Of a stretch of DNA of 64,000 nt, positions 15,954 through 24,177 are shown one piece after another. Source of the DNA: Azospirillum endophyticum (GTDB lineage: Bacteria; Pseudomonadota; Alphaproteobacteria; Azospirillales; Azospirillaceae); contig NZ_JAENHM010000073.1 of assembly GCF_016595245.1 (NCBI RefSeq), forward strand, positions 690,365-754,364, written 5' to 3'. Position 1 is the stretch's first letter; every line of letters begins with the position of its first letter. The notes under the pieces were generated by a model. It made no database searches. It saw only the letters and a program-made list of their open reading frames with translations, and was not told where the DNA came from. A program made the translations under genes and the position numbers.

Positions 15954-18389
15954 CTACGCGGCCGTGTTCAGGATCTCGCGCAGCATCGGGGCGGAGACCG
16001 GCTTGTGGATCAGGCGGTGGCCGCTGCGCTGGACTTCGGCGATGCGGGCGGGGTCGGTATCGCCGGTCAGCACCACGGCAGGGACACGCACGCCGCAGAC
16101 GCCGTAGATGTCGCGGATCGCCTCCACCCCGGTCCGGCCTTCGCGCAGGCGATAGTCGGCGACGATCATCGCCGGCTGGCGGCCGAGATTGAGCAGCGAG
16201 GCGATCGCTTCGTCGGCCGACACGGCGGCGACCACCTCGTATCCCCATTCCTCCAGCATCGCCCGCATGCTCAGCAGGATGATGGTGTCGTCGTCGACGA
16301 CCACGATCAGCCCCCTGGCATCCGGCAATTCAACCGGACAGCGCACCGGCTTCGGGATCGGCCGCGGCACGGCGGCCGGCAGATCGAGGAAGAAGCCGCT
16401 CCCCCGGCCGGGGGTGGAGCGGACCGTCACCCCATGCTCCAGCAGACCGGCCAGCCGCCGCACGATGGCCAACCCCAGTCCGAGCCCCTTGCGCCGGTCG
16501 CGCTCCGGGTTGGCGAGCTGGATGAATTCCTGGAAGATGTCCTGCGTCTTGTCTGCAGGGATGCCGATGCCCTGGTCCAGCACCGCCAGCCGCAGGTTGC
16601 CGCCGCGATGCTGGCAGCCGACCAGGATCTCGCCGTGTTCGGTGTAGCGGATGGCGTTTTCGATCAGGTTGCGCAGGATGCGCTCCAGCAGGGCGGGATC
16701 GCTGCTGGTCCAGGCGGAGGTCGGGACATGGCGCAGCACCAGCCCCGATTCCGTGGCGCGGACGCGGTATTCCTCCGCCAGACGCTCCAGCAGCGGACCG
16801 AGAGCGAAGTCGGTGACGCTGGGCTTCACCACTCCGGCGTCCAGGCGCGAGACGTCCAGCAGGCTGTCCAGCATCACCCGCAGGCCGATGAGCGACTCGG
16901 TCATGCTGGCCAGCAGCGGGGAGGTGGGATGGTTCTCCAGCTTGTCCGACAAGGCATGGGCGAAGAAGAACAGCGATTGCAGCGGCTGGCGCAGATCGTG
17001 GCTGGCGGCGGCCAGGAACTTGGTCTTGGCGCGGTCGGCGCGCTGGGCATCGTCGCGGGCCTTCACCGCCTCCACCCTTGCCGCCTCGGCCTCGTCGCGG
17101 GCCCGCAGGATCGCCTCTTCCGCCGCCTTGCGGGCGGTGATGTCGCGCATGATGCCGGTGTACATGCGGCGCTTGCCGACATGCCACTCGCCGACCGACA
17201 GGTCGAGCGGGAAGGTGGATCCGTCCTTGCGCAGCCCCTCCACCTCGCGGCCGATCCCGACGATCCGCCGCTCTCCCGTCCGGCCGTAGCGGTCGAGATA
17301 GCCGTCATGGGCGCTGCGGTAGGGCTCGGGCATCAGCATGTTGACATTGCGTCCGATCACCTCGTCGGCCCGATAGCCGAAGGTCGTCTCCGCGGCGCGG
17401 TTGAAGGATTCCACGGTGCCCTGGTCGTCGATCAGGAGGATGGGGTCGACCGCGGTATCGACGATGGCGCGATAGCGTGCCTCCTGTTCCGCCGAATGCT
17501 CTGCCCGCTGGCGGCGGTCGAGCATGGAGGACAGCATCGCCAGCGACAGCAGAAGCAGCGTCCCGAGACCCGTCATGATCGCCAGCAGCGGGGTGGACAG
17601 CGCGATTCCCCGTCCGGGGCCAGTCGCCGTATGGCTGGCCATGCTTCGATGGAGGTCCGCGCCGCTGATGGTTGCGGCGCCCAGATCGGTCAGCGGCTCC
17701 ATCCCGGCTGCGGCCATGCCGGTGTAGTGCATCGTCACCACCCCCAGCCCGAGCAGCACGGCGCCGGCGGCGCGCTGGAGGGGACGGCTGGTCCGGAAGG
17801 CCAGCCATAAAGCCGCGGTGGAGGCGACGATGGCGATGATCACCGAGGCGGCGACCAGACCGACGTCGTAGGACAGATCCATGTCCATGCGCATGCCCGC
17901 CATTCCCACATAATGCATGCTGACGATGCCGAGCCCGGTCAGGGTTCCCGCTATCGGCAGCGTGAAACGGCGGGGCCGTTTGCAGGCCACCGAGAAGAGG
18001 CCGGCGCCCGAAACGGCGACGGCCAGCAGGAAGGACAGCGCCGTGAGCCCGGCGTCGTAGCTGATCGGTATGTCGCTCCGGTAGGCCAGCATTCCGATGA
18101 AATGCATCGACCATATGCCGGCCCCCAATGCCAGCGCCGCACCGGCCAGCCGCCGTCCGTCGCCCGGAGCCCGGCTGCCGGAACCGCGCAGGTCCGTTCC
18201 CAAGAACCGGCCGTCCGTACCGCCCCGGGTGTGCTGGGCGAGATCCAATGCCACATAACCGCCGAACACGGCGATCACATAGGACAGTGCGACAAGAAGA
18301 GGGTCGTAATGGCCAGGCACGGTGGATTCGGCTGTTGTGTGGAGGCGTCGGCGGAGGGAGCTGGATCGATCATGCTTGCGGAATAACAA
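15954..18389 (-). CDS. MHYT-PAS hybrid sensor histidine kinase
   Basis: Up to 811 residues from a TTG at 18389; a GTG at 18320, just before the conserved HYDPLLVALS, is an equally good start. The N-terminal MHYT sensor has seven or so membrane helices and the motifs MHFIGM, MHYVGM and MHYTGM, thought to bind a metal and sense a diatomic gas. Then come a PAS domain (about 315-435), HisKA with SHDLRQPLQ (His464), an HATPase with NLIENAIRY, and a C-terminal receiver with phospho-acceptor Asp745 in VADYRL. The architecture implies self-contained phosphotransfer; no output partner is adjacent. Confidence 0.9.
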   Translation of the reverse strand: MLFRKHDRSSSLRRRLHTTAESTVPGHYDPLLVALSYVIAVFGGYVALDLAQHTRGGTDGRFLGTDLRGSGSRAPGDGRRLAGAALALGAGIWSMHFIGMLAYRSDIPISYDAGLTALSFLLAVAVSGAGLFSVACKRPRRFTLPIAGTLTGLGIVSMHYVGMAGMRMDMDLSYDVGLVAASVIIAIVASTAALWLAFRTSRPLQRAAGAVLLGLGVVTMHYTGMAAAGMEPLTDLGAATISGADLHRSMASHTATGPGRGIALSTPLLAIMTGLGTLLLLSLAMLSSMLDRRQRAEHSAEQEARYRAIVDTAVDPILLIDDQGTVESFNRAAETTFGYRADEVIGRNVNMLMPEPYRSAHDGYLDRYGRTGERRIVGIGREVEGLRKDGSTFPLDLSVGEWHVGKRRMYTGIMRDITARKAAEEAILRARDEAEAARVEAVKARDDAQRADRAKTKFLAAASHDLRQPLQSLFFFAHALSDKLENHPTSPLLASMTESLIGLRVMLDSLLDVSRLDAGVVKPSVTDFALGPLLERLAEEYRVRATESGLVLRHVPTSAWTSSDPALLERILRNLIENAIRYTEHGEILVGCQHRGGNLRLAVLDQGIGIPADKTQDIFQEFIQLANPERDRRKGLGLGLAIVRRLAGLLEHGVTVRSTPGRGSGFFLDLPAAVPRPIPKPVRCPVELPDARGLIVVVDDDTIILLSMRAMLEEWGYEVVAAVSADEAIASLLNLGRQPAMIVADYRLREGRTGVEAIRDIYGVCGVRVPAVVLTGDTDPARIAEVQRSGHRLIHKPVSAPMLREILNTAA

Positions 18390-18478
18390 TTCCGGTGAAG
18401 GTGCCAGCCTCTTCCCGCAAACGAAAGGCTTGCCTTGGTGGTAGACAGGGACCTAGGACATCCGTCGGGATATCTCGA

Positions 18479-19060
18479 ATGAACAGCTCTCCTCCTCCCC
18501 GAGCACGGAACCGGACCGCCCCGACGGATGGGCCGATGCAGCCGCGCCGGCTCCTGATCCGGCTGTTGCGTCCGGTCGCCACCGTGTTCGCGGTCGGCTA
18601 TTTCGTCCTGGACGCGCTGGCCTATTGGGTGGTGCGGCCGGCGGTTCTCCGGATTGCTCGGCTACCGCTGTTTTCGCGACTCGGCCGATGGGTCGCGGGG
18701 CTGCGGCCTTACCCGTCGCTGATCCTCGTTCTGGTGCCTCTGGCCGTGCTGGAGCCGGCGAAGCCGGTCGGCGCCTGGCTGTTCGCCACCGGGCGCCCGA
18801 TGGCCGGCGTGGCCGTGATCGTCGGGGCGGAACTGATCAAGATCACCCTGGTGGAGCGCCTGTTCCACGTCGCCAAGCCGAAGTTGCTGACCATCGGCTG
18901 GTTCGCCTGGGGGTATGTGCGGGTGACGGCTTGGCTCGCCTGGCTGAAGGAGACCGCCGCCGTCCGCGCCGCCCGTGGCCTGCTCGATGGTCTTCGCCGT
19001 TTCGGGCGCCGCGTCGGCCGGCGCCTGTCGCTGATGATGCGACGGGCCGGGCGGGGTTGA
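18479..19060 (+). CDS. Conserved membrane protein of unknown function
   Basis: 193 residues from the ATG at 18479; an in-frame ATG at 18536 is an alternative start. Hydrophobic segments lie around residues 28-50, 75-95 and 100-120, followed by a basic amphipathic C-terminus (RRFGRRVGRRLSLMMRRAGRG). Notable segments are PYPSLILVLVPLAVLEPAKP and GAELIKITLVERLFH. The family is not recognised by name. It is divergent from the MHYT kinase and ends five bases from the convergent cbiB. Confidence 0.65.
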   Translation: MNSSPPPRARNRTAPTDGPMQPRRLLIRLLRPVATVFAVGYFVLDALAYWVVRPAVLRIARLPLFSRLGRWVAGLRPYPSLILVLVPLAVLEPAKPVGAWLFATGRPMAGVAVIVGAELIKITLVERLFHVAKPKLLTIGWFAWGYVRVTAWLAWLKETAAVRAARGLLDGLRRFGRRVGRRLSLMMRRAGRG

Positions 19061-19064
19061 GCGA

Positions 19065-20027
19065 TCACCCCAGCAGGGCCAGCACCAGTGCGCCCGCGAT
19101 CAGCAGCCCGCAGGCACGGCGGTAGAGCGCCAGCGCCCGCCCGATGTCGGCCGGCGTCGCGGCGGTGCGTCCGGCGCCGAGCCAGACATCCTCGATGCGG
19201 GTCGCGCCATAGACCCGCGGCCCGCCCAGCCGCAGGTCGAGCGCCCCGGCCATCGCCGCTTCCGGCCAGCCGGCATTGGGAGAGCGGTGGCGGTGTGCAT
19301 CCCGCCGGACCGAACTCCAGGCCTGCCGGGCGTCGGCCCCACCCGTCATCCGGGCGGCTCCCACCAGCAGCAGGGCGGTCAGGCGCGACCCCGGCAGATT
19401 GACCAGATCGTCGAGCCGCGCCGCCGCCCAGCCGAAGGCCTCGTGCCGCGGGGTGCGATGGCCGATCATGCTGTCCGCGGTGTTGATCGCCTTGTAGAGG
19501 ACCAGCCCCGGCAGCCCGCCCACCAGCAGCCAGAAGGCCGGCGCCACCACCCCGTCGGAGAAATTCTCCGCGAGGCTTTCGATGGCGGCGCGGGAGACCG
19601 CGGGTTCGTCGAGCGTCGCCGGATTGCGGCCGACGATCATCGATACCGCCTTGCGGGCGTCCTCCAGCCCGCCGGTGCGAAAGCCCTTCGCCACGGCCGC
19701 GACATGGTCGTGCAGGCTGCGCTGGGCCAGCAGGGTGGAGGCCAGCACCGCCTCGATCAGCCAGCCGAAGGGCAACAGCCCGCAGGCCCAGGCGACCGCC
19801 GCCGCAACCCCGCCCACCGTCAGCAGAAGCACCGCCACCGCCAGCACGCCGGATGCCTTGCGGCGACCGAAGCCGTCAACCTGGCGGTTGAGCGCGCCAT
19901 CGAGCTGGGCGATAAGCGCTCCGATCCACACGACCGGGTGACGGATACGGGCGTAGAGTGGATCGGGATACCCGACCGCCGCTTCGATGACGAGCGCGGC
20001 GGCGAGCAGAAAGGGATGCAGCGGCAC
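19065..20027 (-). CDS. cbiB: Adenosylcobinamide-phosphate synthase
   Basis: 320 residues, GTG start. This integral membrane enzyme (CbiB, called CobD in the aerobic-pathway nomenclature) attaches aminopropanol phosphate to adenosylcobyric acid in late cobalamin synthesis. Family signatures: GYPDPLYARIRHPVVWIG near the start, a central VGRNPATLDEPAVSRA with ESLAENFSDGVVAPAFW, and KAINTADSMIGHR. Several membrane helices are present. It is divergent from the CobC-type gene 68 bases away, which makes the substrate side of the same step. Confidence 0.93.
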   Translation of the reverse strand: MPLHPFLLAAALVIEAAVGYPDPLYARIRHPVVWIGALIAQLDGALNRQVDGFGRRKASGVLAVAVLLLTVGGVAAAVAWACGLLPFGWLIEAVLASTLLAQRSLHDHVAAVAKGFRTGGLEDARKAVSMIVGRNPATLDEPAVSRAAIESLAENFSDGVVAPAFWLLVGGLPGLVLYKAINTADSMIGHRTPRHEAFGWAAARLDDLVNLPGSRLTALLLVGAARMTGGADARQAWSSVRRDAHRHRSPNAGWPEAAMAGALDLRLGGPRVYGATRIEDVWLGAGRTAATPADIGRALALYRRACGLLIAGALVLALLG

Positions 20028-20095
20028 GGGAGGGGCGTTCCAGGCAATGGGGCGGCCCGCTGGCCGCGCGACGGTGAGAAGGAAGAGGCGCGATC

Positions 20096-21181
20096 ATGGC
20101 CGAAGACAGCCCGGCGACCAAGCCGCGCGTGGCGGAGGAACGGGGGATGGAGGAGCGGCACGCCCGGAATCGGGAAACCGGACAGGCGGTCGCCGCGGGC
20201 GGGGCCATCCTGCATGGCGGCGATCTGGACGGTGCCCGCGCCGCGTTTCCCGGTGCGCCGGAACCATGGGTCGACCTGTCCACCGGCATCAATCCGTGGC
20301 CCTATCCGCTGCCGCCGATACCGCAGGATGCCTGGAGCCGGCTGCCCGGCCGGGGCGAGGAGGCAGTGCTGCTTCTGGCCGCCGCCGCCTGCTATGGGGC
20401 GCCCTCGGCTGATCTGGTCGCCGCGGCGTCGGGATCGCAGGCCCTGATCCAGTTGCTGCCGCGCCTGCGCGGTGCCGGCCGCGTGGCGGTTTGGGGGCCG
20501 ACCTATGGGGAGCATGCCCGCTGCTGGGCACTGGCCGGCCATGACGTCAGGATGGTGGGGGAAGCGGAGGAGGCTGATGTCCTGGTCGTCGTCAATCCCA
20601 ACAACCCCGATGGGCGCCGCCTCCCTTCCTCCTTGCTGCTGGACCTGGCGGAAAGGCAGGCGGCGCGTGGCGGCTGGCTGGTGGTGGACGAGGCCTTCGC
20701 CGACATGCGGCCCGAGGACAGCGTCGCCGCGTATGCCGGCCGGCCGGGATTGGTGATCCTGCGCTCCTTCGGCAAGTTCTTCGGCTTGGCGGGGCTGAGA
20801 TTGGGAATCGTCCTGGCTTCCGCCGAACTGGCGGCGTCCTTGCGCGAGGCCATCGGGCCCTGGGCGGTGTCGGGACCGGGATTGGCCGTCGCCACCGCGG
20901 CGTTGGGCGACCGCGACTGGATCGCGGCGACGCGCGGCCGCCTGGCCATCGCCGCGGCGGAACTGGACCGCCTGCTGGAGGAAGCCCGGCTGCGCGTCGT
21001 CGGCGGCACCGAGCTGTTCCGCCTGGTCGAGAGCCCGCGGGCGCCTGCGCTTTATCGTGCATTGGGGGACGCCGGAATCCTGGTCCGCCGATTCGAGCAT
21101 CGTCCGGACTGGCTGCGGTTCGGACTGCCGCCATCCGACCAGGCGTGGCGGCGCCTTGAAGCCGCATTGGTCCAGGGATGA
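20096..21181 (+). CDS. Threonine-phosphate decarboxylase / CobC-type PLP enzyme
   Basis: 361 residues with an AGGAAGAGG site before the ATG. This class-I aminotransferase fold enzyme has the family N-terminal signature VDLSTGINPWPYP, DEAF (cofactor Asp) and the PLP-binding Lys in RSFGKFFGLAGLRLG. It makes (R)-1-amino-2-propanol phosphate from threonine phosphate for the lower-ligand arm of cobalamin. It is called CobC in the aerobic pathway and CobD in Salmonella, so no symbol is given. The roughly 35-residue N-terminal extension before the conserved part may mean the true start is further in. Confidence 0.88.
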   Translation: MAEDSPATKPRVAEERGMEERHARNRETGQAVAAGGAILHGGDLDGARAAFPGAPEPWVDLSTGINPWPYPLPPIPQDAWSRLPGRGEEAVLLLAAAACYGAPSADLVAAASGSQALIQLLPRLRGAGRVAVWGPTYGEHARCWALAGHDVRMVGEAEEADVLVVVNPNNPDGRRLPSSLLLDLAERQAARGGWLVVDEAFADMRPEDSVAAYAGRPGLVILRSFGKFFGLAGLRLGIVLASAELAASLREAIGPWAVSGPGLAVATAALGDRDWIAATRGRLAIAAAELDRLLEEARLRVVGGTELFRLVESPRAPALYRALGDAGILVRRFEHRPDWLRFGLPPSDQAWRRLEAALVQG

Positions 21182-21216
21182 CGGCAAGGCGAAGCCAGGC
21201 ATGGAATGTCAGCGTA

Positions 21217-21245
21217 TTGAACAATCGTGAAAAATTTTATACACT
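21217..21245 (+). promoter_or_regulatory. Candidate sigma-70-type promoter of the GGDEF gene
   Basis: TTGAAC at 21217-21222 and TACACT at 21240-21245 are separated by 17 bases in an AT-rich patch. They lie about 90 bases before the diguanylate cyclase start. Pattern match only. Confidence 0.4.
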
Positions 21246-21254
21246 CAACCTGTT

Positions 21255-21271
21255 TTAGAAGTCTGTTCTAA
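21255..21271. promoter_or_regulatory. Inverted repeat TTAGAA-N5-TTCTAA, possible operator
   Basis: TTAGAA (21255-21260) and TTCTAA (21266-21271) form a perfect 6-bp palindrome with a 5-base spacer. It lies directly downstream of the candidate -10 box, where a repressor would block initiation. The binding protein is unknown. Confidence 0.35.
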
Positions 21272-21338
21272 CCAGTTCGACCTCGTCGGAAAATGCCGGC
21301 GTTGCGGGGGTACGAAGCTCTATGGGAAACTCTTGGCC

Positions 21339-23018
21339 ATGCCGGTTCCGGGTTGCATGGCGATGATCTCAGGCCGTGGTCTGCATGACGAGCGGGATGC
21401 CGCGCCATCGCTCTTCGACCGTCTTCCGGTCGGGGTTTGCATCGTCACGGCGTCGGGGATCATCCTCCAAGCCAACCCGGCTCTGCATGACCTGCTGGGC
21501 TGCGAGCAGGGTGGACTGCCGGGGCGGAGCTGTCGCGAGTTCGGGTTCGACCTCCAGGGGGCCGGTGAAGCGGCGGAGGACCCGACGCCGGCCTGCCGGG
21601 CGGTGCGCAATGACGGTTCCACCCGTTGGGTGACGGTGGACGAGGCACCCTGGACCTTGGCGCCTTTGGATATGGACGCCGAAAGCGCGACGGATCGGCT
21701 GCGGCTGCTGACGGTGACCGACGTCGATTCGGTGTTTCGGCAGGCTCGGCCGGCGGGCGAGAGTGCGGGTGGGAGTGCCGCGCAAGACGAGATGCCGGTG
21801 GTCGACGCCCTGCTGGAGGCTTCACCGGTGCCGTTGTTCGTCAAGGACGCCGCCGGTCAGTACATCGCGGTCAACCACGCCTTCGCCCGCCTCACCGGCA
21901 TAAGCCGGGACGAGATGCTGCAGCGAACCACCTTCGCGCTCACCAGCCCGAACATTGCCGAGGAGCATGTCGGACACGACCGCGACCTGTTGGAGCGTGA
22001 CGGCAGCGTCCACTACGAAGCGCCGATCTGCACGGCCGAGGGGGCGATGCGGATGGTCAACCTGACCAAGGCCGCCTTCCGCGACGGATCAGGCAAGCCT
22101 GCGGGCATCGTCGGCGCCATCCACGAGTTGACCGAATCCCGCCCGCACGAAGAGCGGCTGGAGGCCATCCTCGAACAGAGCCCCATCGGCGTTTCGGTGT
22201 CGCGCCGCGACGACGGCCGGATCATTTTCGTCAACACCCGTTTCGCCGAACTGATCGGCCTGTCGCGGGAAAAGCTGATCGGCAGCCGCGCCCGCGACTA
22301 TTACCTGGACAGCCACCAGCGCCTGCGCGTGCTGGAACGGCTGCGCGGCGGCGGCGGCGTCACCAATATGGAGGTCCAGTTCAAGCGGGCGGACGGCTCT
22401 CCCTTCTGGACGTTGTTCACGGTGAATCAGGCGGTGATCCAGGGTATGCCGGTCAATCTGGCCTGGATCTACGACTATACGGAACGCCGCAGCATGGAAG
22501 AGGCCTTGCGCGACATGGCATCGCGCGACCCGCTGACCGGCATCTACAATCGCCGCTTCTTCATGGACATGGCGCGTGCCCAGGTGGCCCGTGCCCACCG
22601 CTTCCACGAGCCTCTGTCGATCTTCGTCCTGGACGTCGACCATTTCAAGCGGATCAACGACACCTTCGGTCATGCCACCGGCGACGATGCGTTGCGCATG
22701 GTGGCGGCCGGCTGTCAGGCCATCCTGAGGGAATACGACGTTCTCGGCCGGCTGGGTGGGGAGGAATTCGTCGTCGTGCTGCCCGGCGCCACCGCGGAGG
22801 AGAGCCGTGTGGTGGCAGAACGGGTGCGCCGCCATCTGGCCCGCATGCCGATCGAGGCACCCGAAGGGACCTTCCGCCTGACCGCCAGCATCGGCATCGC
22901 CGGGCTGGAGGGCGCCACCGACACGCTGGAACGTGCGATACACCGGGCCGATCTTGCGCTCTATCGGGCCAAGCATCTCGGTCGCAACCGCGTTGTGGTG
23001 TTCGAACCCGGGATGTGA
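21339..23018 (+). CDS. Multi-PAS diguanylate cyclase (GGDEF)
   Basis: About 559 residues. The first Met codon is at 21339; a TTG at 21333 and an ATG at 21357 are alternatives. Three PAS-like units (about 20-130, 150-265 and 270-385) precede the GGDEF domain. The active site reads GGEEF, a catalytically competent variant, and an allosteric RxxD site (REYD) stands five residues before it, so product inhibition by c-di-GMP is expected. The start of the domain, RDPLTGIYNRRFF, and the metal-binding DVDHFKRIND are intact. No signal peptide or membrane helix is seen, so it acts in the cytoplasm. No EAL domain is present. Confidence 0.9.
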   Translation: MPVPGCMAMISGRGLHDERDAAPSLFDRLPVGVCIVTASGIILQANPALHDLLGCEQGGLPGRSCREFGFDLQGAGEAAEDPTPACRAVRNDGSTRWVTVDEAPWTLAPLDMDAESATDRLRLLTVTDVDSVFRQARPAGESAGGSAAQDEMPVVDALLEASPVPLFVKDAAGQYIAVNHAFARLTGISRDEMLQRTTFALTSPNIAEEHVGHDRDLLERDGSVHYEAPICTAEGAMRMVNLTKAAFRDGSGKPAGIVGAIHELTESRPHEERLEAILEQSPIGVSVSRRDDGRIIFVNTRFAELIGLSREKLIGSRARDYYLDSHQRLRVLERLRGGGGVTNMEVQFKRADGSPFWTLFTVNQAVIQGMPVNLAWIYDYTERRSMEEALRDMASRDPLTGIYNRRFFMDMARAQVARAHRFHEPLSIFVLDVDHFKRINDTFGHATGDDALRMVAAGCQAILREYDVLGRLGGEEFVVVLPGATAEESRVVAERVRRHLARMPIEAPEGTFRLTASIGIAGLEGATDTLERAIHRADLALYRAKHLGRNRVVVFEPGM

Positions 23019-23111
23019 GCCTCCGGTTGGCGGTGGGTGAAGTACGGCCATCCGCGAGACCGTTGCACGACGTTGCGAGCCGGCGGTGTCCCGGATCCGT
23101 CAGTTTGGGGA

Positions 23112-24080
23112 TCAGTCGGCTCGGCTGTCCGGCGTCCGATCGAGATCGACGATGCCGATCACACGATTTCCGTTGCCGACGAAGGTCAACTGGTCGAACC
23201 CGACCATGCGGGCCAGCGCGATGCCGCGGCCATGGGTGGCGTTCGATTGCGAGGCATCGACCGACAGGTAGCGGTCGAAGTCGAAACCCGTCCCCATGTC
23301 GGTGACGGTGAAGATCACGCGGCTGTCGCTGCGTTCCACATGCAGGGTGGCGAATTTGTCGCGGTGCTCGGCCGAGGCCAGCCGGGCCTCGATCTCGCGC
23401 GTCAGCAGGCCGCCGGCCTTCAGCCGGCCCTTTGCTTCGAATCCGATGCCGAGATTGCCGTGCTCCACCGCATTGATCAGGATTTCCGACAGCCCGAAGG
23501 TCAGGCTGTGGCCGGTCGTGGCGATCGGCGAGAGGGTGATCGCGAGATTCTGCGCTTCCTGCGGGGTGCGGAAGCGGAAAAGCCCGTCGCATAGCAACCC
23601 GATGGCGTCGGACCGTGAGCGCAGGTCGCCCTGCAGGCTCTTCAGCCGTCCCGTCGTCTCTTCCGCCGCCCGGACGACGGAGCGCAGCAGGGCGCCGTCA
23701 TAGGGTTTGACGAGGTAATAGAAGACGCCGGCGCGGATGGCCGCCGCAATGTCCGCGCCGCTGTCCGACAGGGTCTGGATGATGACCGGGATATCGGCCA
23801 GATGCGGCTCCCGCTTCATTTGTTCGTAGAGTTCCAGCCCGTCCCCATCGGCAAGCCGCCGGTCGAGCAGCACGACGTGGATCGTCGATCCGCTGGCCGA
23901 CAGGATCTCCCACGCCTGCGCCTTGGTTTCGGCCTCAAGGGTCCGATAGCCGATGCGGGAAAGATAACCGGCGACGATGGCGCGGGTCATCTCCTCGTCG
24001 TCGACGACCAGAGCGGTGACGGCATCGGCCATGGTCGGCATGTACTCCGGCGGTTCGGGATGCGCGATCGGAACATCCAC
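23112..24080 (-). CDS. Response regulator with RsbW-like ATPase output domain
   Basis: 322 residues. An N-terminal receiver (about 22-140) has DDEE, phospho-acceptor Asp73 in LLDRRL, and VKPYDG with the conserved Lys. The C-terminal half is an HATPase_c_2 domain of the anti-sigma/SpoIIAB type: SEILINAVEHGNLGIG is the N-box, and DMGTGFDF and HGRGIALARMV are the G-boxes. There is no HisKA dimerisation helix. Phosphorylation may therefore switch a serine-kinase or anti-sigma activity, a layout related to partner-switching systems. It is transcribed in the same direction as, and about 100 bases downstream of, the large hybrid kinase, its likely phosphodonor (inference). Confidence 0.82.
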   Translation of the reverse strand: MDVPIAHPEPPEYMPTMADAVTALVVDDEEMTRAIVAGYLSRIGYRTLEAETKAQAWEILSASGSTIHVVLLDRRLADGDGLELYEQMKREPHLADIPVIIQTLSDSGADIAAAIRAGVFYYLVKPYDGALLRSVVRAAEETTGRLKSLQGDLRSRSDAIGLLCDGLFRFRTPQEAQNLAITLSPIATTGHSLTFGLSEILINAVEHGNLGIGFEAKGRLKAGGLLTREIEARLASAEHRDKFATLHVERSDSRVIFTVTDMGTGFDFDRYLSVDASQSNATHGRGIALARMVGFDQLTFVGNGNRVIGIVDLDRTPDSRAD

Positions 24081-24177
24081 GGCATTTTACTGAAAAGGGG
24101 GCCATCGCACAATCTCCGGCGGCATCGCGTCGCAGCATCGTGATCCGATCCAAACGTCCGGCCGGTCGGTCGGTCAG

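Noticed and set aside
16005..17810. A 601-codon open frame antisense to the MHYT kinase
   Set aside because: Shadow frame with biased composition; the kinase motifs are on the other strand.
21265..21278. GTTC...GTTC direct repeat before the GGDEF gene as an SOS box
   Set aside because: The spacer is six bases, not the seven required by the LexA consensus.
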